NCBI GenBank assembly: GCA_035550515.1
Contig: DASZOZ010000014.1
Span: 1-28,575 of the forward strand
Direction: 5' to 3'
Source: DATARH01 sp035550515
GTDB taxonomy: Bacteria > Pseudomonadota > Alphaproteobacteria > ATCC43930 > CGMCC-115725
Length of the DNA: 28,575 nucleotides
The translations under genes and the position numbers were made by a program. Every line of letters starts with the position of its first letter. Position 1 is the stretch's first letter. Shown here one piece after another: positions 14,774 to 22,470 of the stretch. Below the pieces are notes generated by a model that saw only the letters and a program-made list of their open reading frames with translations, searched no databases and was not told the DNA's origin.

Positions 14774-15823
14774 TCAATCCGCCGCCTGAACCAGCTCCGC
14801 CGCGGACGATTTATGGCCTTTCTGGTGGAAGTAGTTCGCCCGGTAGAACGCCAGCACCAGGTCGCGATAGACCGCCGGCGCGTAGCGCGGCGGGTTGTCG
14901 CCGGAGACGCAGCTCGGCAGGCAGCGGATCGTCGCGCTCGGGTTCGGCGAGTGGAAATAGGCGATGGAATAGCGGTCGGTGCCGCTTTCGTTGAGCACGC
15001 CGTGCGGCGTCGACAGGAAGCGGTCGTTCGAGAAACGCCGCATCATGTTGCCGAGATTGATGAGGAATGTGCCTTCGATGATCGGCGGCGGGAACCACTC
15101 GCCGGACGGAAGCCGCACCGCGAGGCCGGGCACGTCGGTGCGGGCGAGCGCGGTCATGAAGGAATTATCGGTGTGCGGCGCCTGGCCGAACAGATTGTCC
15201 TCGTCCGGGTCCTGCGGCGGGTAATGCAGGAAGCGCAGATTGTGGTGGCCGTCATCGGCGAAAAGCGGCGCGAAAATGTCCGCCGGCGCATCCAGCGCCA
15301 GCGCGAAGGCCGGCAGCATGCGGTCGCACATCGCACCGAGCGTCTTGAAATAGGTCACCATCGGCGCGCGGATATCTGGCAGCGACGGCGGCCATTGGTT
15401 GCAGCCGCGCAGCGGCGCCTTGGCGACGACCTCGGGATGGTCCGGCGCGCGGTCGTGGCTGATGAAGAAGCTCTCGTTCTGGTTCGGCCGCGTCGCCTTG
15501 TGCACGGTCGAGGCGCCCTGCACGGAAGCGTTCATCGGCAGGTAGCCGATGTTCCACTCGTTGAGCCGCAGCGCGAGCTTCTCGTCCATCGGCAGCGCGT
15601 GAAAGCGGCGCGATGCGGCAAAAGCGGCGTCGACGACCGCATCCGGTACGCCGTGACCCGTGATGTAGAAGAAGCCGACATTCTCGCAGGCATGGCGGAC
15701 CTGCGGCACCAGCCGCTCCAGCGCCCCCGGCTCGCCGCGGAAATATGGGCCGTAGTCGATGACCGGAATTTGCGCCGCCGCCGCGGCATGGTCCTTGACG
15801 CCGTGTTCCTTGAACAGGTTCAT
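14774..15823 (-). CDS. Isopenicillin N synthase-like Fe(II)/2-oxoglutarate oxygenase
   Basis: 349 residues from the ATG at 15823, the usual family size; a longer frame to 16297 runs through the divergent crotonase gene and is rejected. The N-terminal DIOX_N-type region is IPVIDYGPYFRG to FFYITGHGVP (19-60). The iron ligands are His217 and Asp219 (APHTDNS) and His274 (STPHGVLNES). The 2-oxoglutarate-type arginine/serine pair is Arg284/Ser286 (DRYSIAYF). It should hydroxylate or desaturate a small molecule in the cytoplasm. The RYS pair favours 2-oxoglutarate use. The partner downstream is a lactonase-like MBL gene. Confidence 0.87.
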   Translation of the reverse strand: MNLFKEHGVKDHAAAAAQIPVIDYGPYFRGEPGALERLVPQVRHACENVGFFYITGHGVPDAVVDAAFAASRRFHALPMDEKLALRLNEWNIGYLPMNASVQGASTVHKATRPNQNESFFISHDRAPDHPEVVAKAPLRGCNQWPPSLPDIRAPMVTYFKTLGAMCDRMLPAFALALDAPADIFAPLFADDGHHNLRFLHYPPQDPDEDNLFGQAPHTDNSFMTALARTDVPGLAVRLPSGEWFPPPIIEGTFLINLGNMMRRFSNDRFLSTPHGVLNESGTDRYSIAYFHSPNPSATIRCLPSCVSGDNPPRYAPAVYRDLVLAFYRANYFHQKGHKSSAAELVQAAD

Positions 15824-15905
15824 CTCGTTCGCCCTCGCCTTTTGCCGGCCGACTATAGCCCCTGCCGCCGCCGCCGTTCCAGACCGCCGGGTATCGTCAA
15901 CGGAA

Positions 15906-15934
15906 CGAGATTGCGTCGTTGCGCTCGCAATGAC
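15906..15934. repeat. Fragment of an interspersed palindromic repeat
   Basis: On the minus strand this reads GTCATTGCGAGCGCAACGAC followed by GCAATCTCG, a widespread bacterial intergenic repeat. TTGCG/CGCAA arms are present at 15911-15930. It ends 25 nt upstream of the crotonase ATG, between divergent genes. Confidence 0.65.
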
Positions 15935-15959
15935 AGCCTGTGCGAAACCAGGAGGCAGC

Positions 15960-16697
15960 ATGTCCGTCATCACTGTCGAGCAGCGCGGGCCGGTTTCGGT
16001 CATCGCCATCAACCGGCCGGAAAAACTGAACGCGATCAACAAGGCGGCGGCGGTCGAATTGCAGGTGGCGTTTGGCGAATTCGACCGCTCGGCGCAGCGC
16101 GTGGCGATCCTCACCGGCAAGGGCGGCAAGGCGTTCTCGGCGGGTGCGGACGTGACCGACCTGCCGGAATTGTGGCGCTGCGTGCCGACGGTCGGGATCA
16201 AGACCGAGAAGCCGATCATCGCCGCGGTCGGCGGCTGGTGCATCGGCGGCGGGCTCGTCATGGCGATGATGTGCGACCTGCTGGTCGCGGCGGACAACGC
16301 GCGGTTCTCCTATCCCGAGGGCAAGATCGGCGTCACCGGCGGGATGATCGCCGGGCTCGCCGCCCGCATCCCGCACAAGATCGCGATGGAGCTGATGCTG
16401 CTCGGGGAGCCGATCGACGCGGCGCGCGCCTATGAGGTGGGGTTCGCCAACCGCGTCGTGCCCGCCGGCGGCGAGCTGGACGCGGCGCTGGCGCTGGCCG
16501 AGAAGATCGTCGATCTGGCGCCGCTGGCGCTCGCGGCGATGAAGCGATTCGTCAATGACGGCGTGCTGCCGAAGGGGCCGGCCGAGCTGGCCGCGCGCTA
16601 CGGCGCCGAGCTGGCGGCGGTGCGCAACAGCGCGGATGCCGCCGAGGGAGTGCGCGCTTTCCGCGAGAAACGGCGGCCGCAATATAGCGGTCGATAA
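15960..16697 (+). CDS. Enoyl-CoA hydratase/isomerase (crotonase) family protein
   Basis: 245 residues from the ATG at 15960, preceded by AGGAGG. The crotonase landmarks are INRPEKLNAIN, the oxyanion-hole blocks AFSAGAD (59-64) and GGWCIGGG (91-98), and SYPEGKIG (118-124). Of the two catalytic glutamates of rat enoyl-CoA hydratase, the one in the PE pair is kept (Glu120). The first, which follows GGG-C in the rat enzyme, is replaced by Val100. A classical two-glutamate hydration is thus unlikely, and an isomerase, decarboxylase, dehydratase or thioesterase-type activity is more plausible. It is divergent from the oxygenase gene. Confidence 0.87.
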   Translation: MSVITVEQRGPVSVIAINRPEKLNAINKAAAVELQVAFGEFDRSAQRVAILTGKGGKAFSAGADVTDLPELWRCVPTVGIKTEKPIIAAVGGWCIGGGLVMAMMCDLLVAADNARFSYPEGKIGVTGGMIAGLAARIPHKIAMELMLLGEPIDAARAYEVGFANRVVPAGGELDAALALAEKIVDLAPLALAAMKRFVNDGVLPKGPAELAARYGAELAAVRNSADAAEGVRAFREKRRPQYSGR

Positions 16698-16726
16698 GGC
16701 GACGGCGCCTCTGCCGTGCCGCCTCC

Positions 16727-16805
16727 GCCGGGCTGGACCCGGCGGTCCACGTCTTCATGGATCGGCGCCCGGTCGAACGGCGTGGATGGCCGGATCGGAC
16801 CCGGC
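16727..16805. repeat. Imperfect inverted repeat between convergent genes
   Basis: Arms 16727-16751 and 16781-16805 pair imperfectly over 25 nt, with matching CCACG/CGTGG ends. The type (GCCGGGCTGGACCCGGC) is a common interspersed palindrome of alphaproteobacteria. It may help end the transcripts of the crotonase gene and the 65-residue gene. Confidence 0.6.
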
Positions 16806-16829
16806 CAAGGGGAACAGGCGAGTCGGCAA

Positions 16830-17027
16830 CTAAGCGGCGAAGAGGTGGAAAGTCTTGGCTTTTTCGACCCGGGCCGCTTCCCTGGCGGCGTTGTAGTCGC
16901 GCAATGCGGCGCGGTCGGCTTCGGGCACGGCGGCGTGGGTGGGTACGGCGCAAGCGGTCGGGCAGCGGGTGATGCCCTTGTTGCGCATGAACTCGGCGAT
17001 CAGCGCGTCCTGTTCACTCTGAGACAT
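16830..17027 (-). CDS. Small conserved-looking hypothetical protein (65 residues)
   Basis: The ATG at 17027 is preceded by AGGAG with about 10 nt spacing on the minus strand, which argues for real translation. The sequence has an acidic N-terminal helix (MSQSEQDALIAEFMRNKG), a short ITRCPTACAVPT segment with two cysteines three residues apart, and a C-terminal Ala/Arg/Glu-rich helix. No signal peptide or membrane segment is seen. I do not recognise the family. The KGITRCPTACA region could be a small metal- or nucleic-acid-binding element, but that is only a guess. It is divergent from the MBL gene at 17215. Confidence 0.6.
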   Translation of the reverse strand: MSQSEQDALIAEFMRNKGITRCPTACAVPTHAAVPEADRAALRDYNAAREAARVEKAKTFHLFAA

Positions 17028-17090
17028 GGGGGTATCTCCTCGTGCCGTCGATTAACCCTAACGCTGACGCATTGGTTACATCGCCACCGG

Positions 17091-17105
17091 TTAACAACGC
17101 GTTAG
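17091..17105. promoter_or_regulatory. CtrA-like box (candidate)
   Basis: TTAA-N7-TTAG, seven of eight positions of the alphaproteobacterial CtrA consensus TTAA-N7-TTAA, in the 187-nt divergent region between the 65-residue gene and the MBL gene. This is the AT-richest stretch of the area, so a chance match is possible. Confidence 0.25.
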
Positions 17106-17214
17106 AGCAAAACCTCCGCTAAAATTTCCTGGTTCGCGTACATCACCCAGTGCTGTGGCCTTCGAGGGGTTAGAAACGTTATAGTTCGCGCTAGCGGACA
17201 GAAGAGGGCCTGGC

Positions 17215-18051
17215 TTGCCCAAATCCGATGTGACGATTCGCTTTTGGGGCGTCCGCGGCAGCATTCCCTGCCCGGGTCCTGAAACGGTCCGGTATGGCGG
17301 CAATACCTCGTGCGTCGAGATGCGCTGCGGCCGTCATCTGCTGATCTTTGACGGCGGCTCGGGGCTGCGGCCGCTGGGCCGGGCGCTGACCTCGCACGGG
17401 CGGCCGGTCGATATCGACCTGTTCTATACCCACACGCATTTCGACCACATCGTCGGGCTGCCGTTCTTCGCGCCCGCCTACTCGGCCGGGAACCGCATCC
17501 GCTTCTGGGCCGGGCATCTGAAACCGGTCGGGTCGGACATCAAAGCGGTGCTGAGCCAGATGATGTCGGCGCCGCTCTTCCCGATCCCGATCGACGTGCT
17601 GACCGCCAAGCTCGAATTCCGCGACTTCTCGGCCGGCGAGACGCTGAGCCCTTATCCGAGCGTCAAGCTGGTGACCGGGCCGCTCAATCACCCCGACGGC
17701 GCCACCGGATACCGCATCGAGTATGCCGGGAAGGTCATCGCCTACATCACCGACACGGAGCACCATGCCGGACTGAGCGACCCGGAGGTGCTGAAGCTGA
17801 TGCACCGCGCCGACGTGGCGATCTACGACAGCACGTACACCGACGAGGAATACGCCGAACACCGCCACTGGGGGCATTCGACCTGGGAAGAAGGCGTGCG
17901 GCTCGCCAGGAAGGCGCAGGTCAAGCAGCTGGTGATCTTCCACCACGACCCCAGCCACAACGACGACATGATGGACCAGATCGCCGCCGACGCCGCCAAG
18001 GCCTATCCCGGCACGATCGTCGCGCATGAGGGGCTGGTGCTGCAGCCGTAG
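17215..18051 (+). CDS. MBL-fold metallohydrolase, cyclic-phosphodiesterase-like
   Basis: 278 residues from a TTG start with AGAGGG 6 nt upstream. It opens VTIRFWGVRGSIPCPGP, then YGGNTSCVEM, a combination typical of the COG1235-like branch that includes phosphoribosyl cyclic phosphodiesterase. The metal motif is THTHFDHIVGLPFF (His73, His75, Asp77, His78). Later ligands lie in the YITDTEHH, IYDSTYTDEEY and HHDPSHNDD regions. It is expected to be a Zn or Mn phosphodiesterase in the cytoplasm; the substrate is unknown. It stands alone on the + strand, convergent with the ABC permease. Confidence 0.85.
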   Translation: MPKSDVTIRFWGVRGSIPCPGPETVRYGGNTSCVEMRCGRHLLIFDGGSGLRPLGRALTSHGRPVDIDLFYTHTHFDHIVGLPFFAPAYSAGNRIRFWAGHLKPVGSDIKAVLSQMMSAPLFPIPIDVLTAKLEFRDFSAGETLSPYPSVKLVTGPLNHPDGATGYRIEYAGKVIAYITDTEHHAGLSDPEVLKLMHRADVAIYDSTYTDEEYAEHRHWGHSTWEEGVRLARKAQVKQLVIFHHDPSHNDDMMDQIAADAAKAYPGTIVAHEGLVLQP

Positions 18052-18181
18052 GGCGATGCGGTCGCACGCGCCCTCCGCGCTGAGCCTGCGATCTTCGCCC
18101 TGATTGTCGGCTTTCGCCGCTTCGCCAGCCGCCCGATGCCCTATGTCTGCCACTGGCGGAAGCAGCGCGGCGGTTGCGCGA

Positions 18182-19384
18182 TCAATGATACGGGTCGGCG
18201 GCGTCGCGCAGCCCGTCGCCGAAGAAGTTGAAGGCCAGCACGGTGACGATCACCGGCACCACGGGCAGCATCAGCCAGGGATAGAGCGCGACGACGCTGA
18301 TGTTCTGCGCCTCGCCGAGCAGCACGCCCCAGCTGGTGATCGGCGGGCGCAGGCCGAGGCCCAGGAACGACAGCGCCGTCTCGCCGAGGATCATGCCGGG
18401 GATCGTCAGGGTCGCCGAGGCGATCAGGTGGCTCATAAAGCTCGGCAGCAAATGGCGGCCGATGATCCGCGCCGGGGTCGCCCCCATCAGCACCGCGGCG
18501 GTGCAGAAATCCTCCTCGCGCAGCGCCAGCAGCTTGGAGCGCACCGCCCGGGCGAGATGCGTCCACTCGATCATGCCGAGGATCAGGGTGATGCCGAAAT
18601 AGACCAGCAGCGGGCTCCACGTCACCGGCAGGATCGCCCCCAGCGCCATCCACAGCGGCAGGTGCGGGAAGGACTGCACGACCTCGATCCCGCGCTGGAT
18701 CAGGATGTCGGTCCAGCCGCCGTAATAGCCGGCGATGCCGCCGATCAGGATGCCGAGGGTAAAGCTGACCGCGACCCCCAGCAGCCCGACGGTCAGCGAG
18801 ATGCGCGCGCCGTAGACGATGCGCGACAGCAGGTCGCGGCCGAGCCGGTCGGTGCCGAGCAGGAACAGCTGGCCGCCCTCGGCCGGGCACACCAGGTGAA
18901 ACCGCAGCGGCACGTAGCCCCAAAACAGATACTTGTCGCCGCGGCACAGGAAACGCAGCGTCTGGTGCTTCGCCGGGTTGGGGGTATAGACCCGGCGCAG
19001 ATTGGTCATGTCGAGGCGGTAGTCGTAGCCCTCGACATAGGGCGCGACGAGGCTGCCGTCGGCGTCGAAGATGTGCACCTTCTGCGGCGGCGCGTAGATG
19101 AAATCGGTATTGCGGGTATCGAGCGCGTAGGGCGCGAGAAGCTCGCTGACCAAGGTCGTCGCGTACATCGCCAGCAGCAGAAAGCCCGAAGCCACCGCGA
19201 CCCGGTGGCGCAGCAGCCGCCACCACATCAGCCGCCATTGCGACGCCTGGTTGTAGCGCTCCTGGGCCGCGGTCATCGCCTCGACCGACATCGGGTCGAA
19301 CGGCGCCGGCGAGACGTAATGCGGCAACGGATCGAGGCTCGGGTCGTTGCGCCGATCACGCGGGTCGAGTGTGATGTCGGTCAT
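18182..19384 (-). CDS. Peptide-type ABC transporter permease (OppC/DppC/YejE-like)
   Basis: 400 residues. Membrane segment 1 is at about 63-80. A long loop (about 85-175) rich in Tyr/Arg and with two cysteines precedes the LGTDRLGRDLLSR motif (176-188) typical of OppC-type permeases. The EAA loop is visible as MGATPARIIGRHLLPSF, and the protein ends FFGDGLRDAADPYH. The long loop after helix 1 resembles the enlarged loop of YejE more than OppC. It forms the membrane channel with the permease at 19381. The ATG overlaps the stop of that gene by 4 nt. A longer frame to 20161 is an out-of-frame reading of the partner permease. Confidence 0.9.
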   Translation of the reverse strand: MTDITLDPRDRRNDPSLDPLPHYVSPAPFDPMSVEAMTAAQERYNQASQWRLMWWRLLRHRVAVASGFLLLAMYATTLVSELLAPYALDTRNTDFIYAPPQKVHIFDADGSLVAPYVEGYDYRLDMTNLRRVYTPNPAKHQTLRFLCRGDKYLFWGYVPLRFHLVCPAEGGQLFLLGTDRLGRDLLSRIVYGARISLTVGLLGVAVSFTLGILIGGIAGYYGGWTDILIQRGIEVVQSFPHLPLWMALGAILPVTWSPLLVYFGITLILGMIEWTHLARAVRSKLLALREEDFCTAAVLMGATPARIIGRHLLPSFMSHLIASATLTIPGMILGETALSFLGLGLRPPITSWGVLLGEAQNISVVALYPWLMLPVVPVIVTVLAFNFFGDGLRDAADPYH

Positions 19385-20379
19385 GCGCGGCGCCCCGATT
19401 GCAGCCGGATGCGCGGATCGAGCATCGCCAGCGCCAGATCGGAAATAAACACGCCGATCACCGTCAGGAACGACATGAACATCAGGAACGAGCCCGCCAG
19501 GTACATGTCCTGGCTGCGCAGCGCGTCGAGCAGCATCGGCCCGGTGGTCGGCAGCGACATCACCACGGAGACGATCACCGCACCCGAGATCACCTGCGGC
19601 AACAGCGAGCCGATATCGCTGATGAACGGGTTGAGCGCCATGCGCAGCGGGTATTTGAGCAGCACCTTGATCGGATGCAGGCCCTTGGCGCGGGCGGTGA
19701 CGACATACTGCTTTTGCAGCTCGTCGAGCAGGTTGGCGCGCAACCGGCGGATCATGGCCGCGGTGCCGGCGGTGCCGATGACGATGACCGGGATCCAGAT
19801 ATGGGCCAGGAGCGAGCCGACCTTCGCCCAGCTCCAGGACTGGGTCAGGTAGCGCGGGTCCATCAACCCGCCGACCGAGATGCCGAACCAGACATGGGCG
19901 AAATAGACCAGCACTAGGGCGAGCAGGAAGCTCGGCGTCGCCAGGCCGAGAAAGCCGAGGAAGGTCAGTCCGTAATCGCCGAGGCTGTACTGGTGCGTCG
20001 CGGAATAGACGCCGATCGGGAAGGCGACGATATAGGTGAAGACGATCGTCGCCAGCGACACGCAAAAAGTCAGCGTCAACCGGTCGCCGACCACCTTGTT
20101 GACCGGCATGTCGTAGAGGAACGAGTACCCCATGTCGCCGCGCAGCAGATTGCCGACCCAATAGAGGTATTGCTGCCAGAGCGGCAGGTCGAAGCCGTAC
20201 TCGGCTTTGAGAAAGGCGATCTTTTCCAGGTTCGCGTGCTCGCCCGAGCTTTGCAGCTGGGCGATGTAGGTCGAAAAATAATCGCCCGGCGGCAGGTGAA
20301 TGATCGTGAAGATCGCGATGCTGATGATGATCAGCGTCGGGATCATGATCAGGATGCGGTGGACGATATAGCCGAGCAT
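19381..20379 (-). CDS. Peptide-type ABC transporter permease (OppB/DppB-like)
   Basis: 332 residues from the ATG at 20379 with AGGGG upstream. The start MLGYIVHRILIMIPTLIIIS is the classical OppB first helix. The N-terminal hallmark LPPGDYFSTYIAQL follows, and the EAA loop is ARAKGLHPIKVLLKYPLRMALNPF. About six membrane segments are visible. The in-frame extension to 20454 translates the neighbouring palindrome (GPGLRRDDE) and is not real. It couples by a 4-nt overlap to the second permease, and is separated from the binding-protein gene upstream by 147 nt holding the palindrome. Confidence 0.92.
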   Translation of the reverse strand: MLGYIVHRILIMIPTLIIISIAIFTIIHLPPGDYFSTYIAQLQSSGEHANLEKIAFLKAEYGFDLPLWQQYLYWVGNLLRGDMGYSFLYDMPVNKVVGDRLTLTFCVSLATIVFTYIVAFPIGVYSATHQYSLGDYGLTFLGFLGLATPSFLLALVLVYFAHVWFGISVGGLMDPRYLTQSWSWAKVGSLLAHIWIPVIVIGTAGTAAMIRRLRANLLDELQKQYVVTARAKGLHPIKVLLKYPLRMALNPFISDIGSLLPQVISGAVIVSVVMSLPTTGPMLLDALRSQDMYLAGSFLMFMSFLTVIGVFISDLALAMLDPRIRLQSGRRA

Positions 20380-20427
20380 GTCGCCCCTAGGTCCCGGTCG
20401 TGTGACTGGACGGCACAAATCTACCTC

Positions 20428-20507
20428 GTCGTCCCGGCGAAGGCCGGGACCCACGGGTCAACCACCCGTGCCGCCGACAAGTGGGTCCCGGCTTTCGCCG
20501 GGACGAC
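20428..20507. repeat. Inverted repeat with 27-bp arms inside the ABC operon
   Basis: Arms 20428-20454 and 20481-20507 are reverse complements at 26 of 27 positions. The loop region carries a second small stem, CACGGGT/ACCCGTG (20452-20458 and 20464-20470). The core is shared with the repeat at 5089-5167. On the transcribed minus strand it lies just after the binding-protein stop and before the permease start, the position of REP hairpins that shield or separate binding-protein mRNA in other operons. Confidence 0.88.
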
Positions 20508-20526
20508 ATCTGGACGGAGGCGGCGC

Positions 20527-22470
20527 TCATTTCTCGCCGTCCGAGAGCGAGGCGGTCGAGCCGCCATTGGGCTTGGCGAACCAGAAGCCGTCGGGCTTGT
20601 AGATGCCGAAATGCGCCCCGGGGTCCCAGTTGTAGATGCCGTCTTCCGGCACGTTGCGCAGCCGGTCCTCGACCACGACCGGCTGCAGCACCCCGGCGAT
20701 CAGGCCGATCGAGAACACCTGATCCGAATAGAGGGCCAGCATCTCGTGCCAGATGCGTTCCTTCTCCTCGTCGGTGACGGCGGCCAGCCAGCCTTGGTTG
20801 AGCCGATAGAGCTTTTCCGCCGCGGGGAGGTCCGGCGCCTCGCCGGACTTGCCCTTGGTCTCGGCGTACTCGCCCCATTTCGGCCATTCGAGCTGTTCCT
20901 GGGCGGTCGGCGCAAACTCGGCCGGCGACATCGTTGCGGTCGCAAGACCGTTCTCGATGCCCTTGTCGAGCGACATCAGCGCGTCGCCGGAAAACACCCG
21001 GCGGCGGAACAGGGTCAGCTGCGCCGGCTTCGAATAAAGCTGCACGCCGATATGGCGCCAGGAATCGCGGATCAGTTCGAGGACGTCCGACTTCTCGCTC
21101 GATTCACCGGAATCCTCGACAATGATCGCGCAGGGCCGCCCGTCGGGCAGCAGACGCACATTGTCGGCGCCCCGCTCGGTCAGTCCGATCTCGTCGAGCA
21201 GTTTGTTCGCCTGGGCGACATCGTATTGAGCCCAGTCGGCGCGATACGCGGTCCGGAAAAGCGGGCTTTGCGGCAGGACGGTGTTCTGCCCCTCGATCGC
21301 CAGCCCGAAATAGAGCGCCTGATTGATCTCATGCCGGTCGATGCCGAGCGACAGCGCACGGCGAAAACGCACGTCGCGCATCAGCTTGCGCCAGGCCTCG
21401 TCGCTGACGTTGAGATTGGGGTAGAGCGCGAGCTGGCTGCCGGGTCCGGTGCGCCACAGCCGGACATGGTAGTCGCCGTCGGCCTCGCCCGCCTTGAGGA
21501 AGGTATAGTCGTCGAAACGCAGATAGCGCGCCTGCAAGTCGCTTTCGCCGGCGCCCGTCTTGGCGGGAATGATCTGGCTGTCGGCAACGGTGAAGACGAC
21601 CCGGTCGATATAGGGCAGCTGATGGCCGGCGCCGTCGACGCGGTAGTAATACGGGTTGCGCTCGAAGACGATGCGCTCGGCCGGCAGCTTGGTTTTCAGC
21701 ACCCAGGGGTCGAGCGTCGGCAGTTTTGGGTCCTGGTTCTTGTAGGGCGCGTCCTTCTTGGTGTGCAGCGCTGCCCAATTATGCACGCCGGCATCCTTGA
21801 CCAGTTCGGCGAGCTTGTCCTTGTCGGCGTATTTCTCGTGGAACTGCTTCAGGTAGTGCGCCGGCGCGTAGATGAACAGCGGGTCCGGCCCGGCCAATGC
21901 GGGAAGGAACAACGGGTTCGGCTTCGCCCAGGTATAGCGGATCGTGGTGTCGTCGATGACCTCGAATTTCGGCGGCTCGCCGTCGGCCAGCATCTGTATC
22001 GGCAGCCCGCTGGGCGACAGCTGCTTGTTGCCGGCGATGTCTTCGAACCAGTAGCGGAAATCCTCGGCGGTGAACGGCTTGCCGTCCGACCATTTATGGC
22101 CCGGGCGCAGGTGCAGCGTGAAGATGCGCCCGTCCTCGACATCGACGCCGAGCAGCATATCGGGGACGATCGCCAGCGCCGGGGTATAGGCGACGAGCCG
22201 CGCGTAGCCGTAGACGACCATCAGCCGGGTGTCCTTGGGACTGGCCATCAGCATGCGCAGATCGCCGCCGGGCCGGCCGAGCGCCTCCAGCTCCGCCAGC
22301 GCCGGCTCGCGCGGGATGCGCTTCTGCACCGGCGGCAGCTTCCCGCCGGCAACCGCGTCGGCAAAGAACGGCGTTTCCTGCAACGCGGCCTGGGCGGCCG
22401 GCGTGAAGAGCAGGAGCAACAGCGCGAGGACCGCCATCACCCTCGCCCGCGCTGCGGAGATGCCCCTCAT
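20527..22470 (-). CDS. Peptide-type ABC substrate-binding protein (SBP_bac_5 family)
   Basis: 647 residues with a signal peptide (residues 1-28, ending PAAQA). The mature protein belongs to the dipeptide/oligopeptide/nickel-binding family. Visible are LHLRPGHKWSDGKPFTAEDF, FERNPYYYRVD, PYIDRVVF, VRFRRALSLGIDRHEIN and a long C-terminal lobe. The length is above most DppA/OppA proteins (500-540) and closer to YejA (about 600). It should bind a peptide or a peptide-like solute in the periplasm for the neighbouring permeases. It overlaps the ATPase gene by 4 nt. The longer frame to 23445 is out of frame with the ATPase and is not real. Confidence 0.92.
   Translation of the reverse strand: MRGISAARARVMAVLALLLLLFTPAAQAALQETPFFADAVAGGKLPPVQKRIPREPALAELEALGRPGGDLRMLMASPKDTRLMVVYGYARLVAYTPALAIVPDMLLGVDVEDGRIFTLHLRPGHKWSDGKPFTAEDFRYWFEDIAGNKQLSPSGLPIQMLADGEPPKFEVIDDTTIRYTWAKPNPLFLPALAGPDPLFIYAPAHYLKQFHEKYADKDKLAELVKDAGVHNWAALHTKKDAPYKNQDPKLPTLDPWVLKTKLPAERIVFERNPYYYRVDGAGHQLPYIDRVVFTVADSQIIPAKTGAGESDLQARYLRFDDYTFLKAGEADGDYHVRLWRTGPGSQLALYPNLNVSDEAWRKLMRDVRFRRALSLGIDRHEINQALYFGLAIEGQNTVLPQSPLFRTAYRADWAQYDVAQANKLLDEIGLTERGADNVRLLPDGRPCAIIVEDSGESSEKSDVLELIRDSWRHIGVQLYSKPAQLTLFRRRVFSGDALMSLDKGIENGLATATMSPAEFAPTAQEQLEWPKWGEYAETKGKSGEAPDLPAAEKLYRLNQGWLAAVTDEEKERIWHEMLALYSDQVFSIGLIAGVLQPVVVEDRLRNVPEDGIYNWDPGAHFGIYKPDGFWFAKPNGGSTASLSDGEK

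Noticed and set aside
13143..14789. 548-codon + frame opposite the HAD and MBL genes
   Set aside because: It is antisense to two well-supported enzymes and runs through a palindromic repeat.
15824..16297. N-terminal extension of the oxygenase
   Set aside because: It runs antisense through the crotonase gene. The family begins at the ATG at 15823, which gives the normal length.
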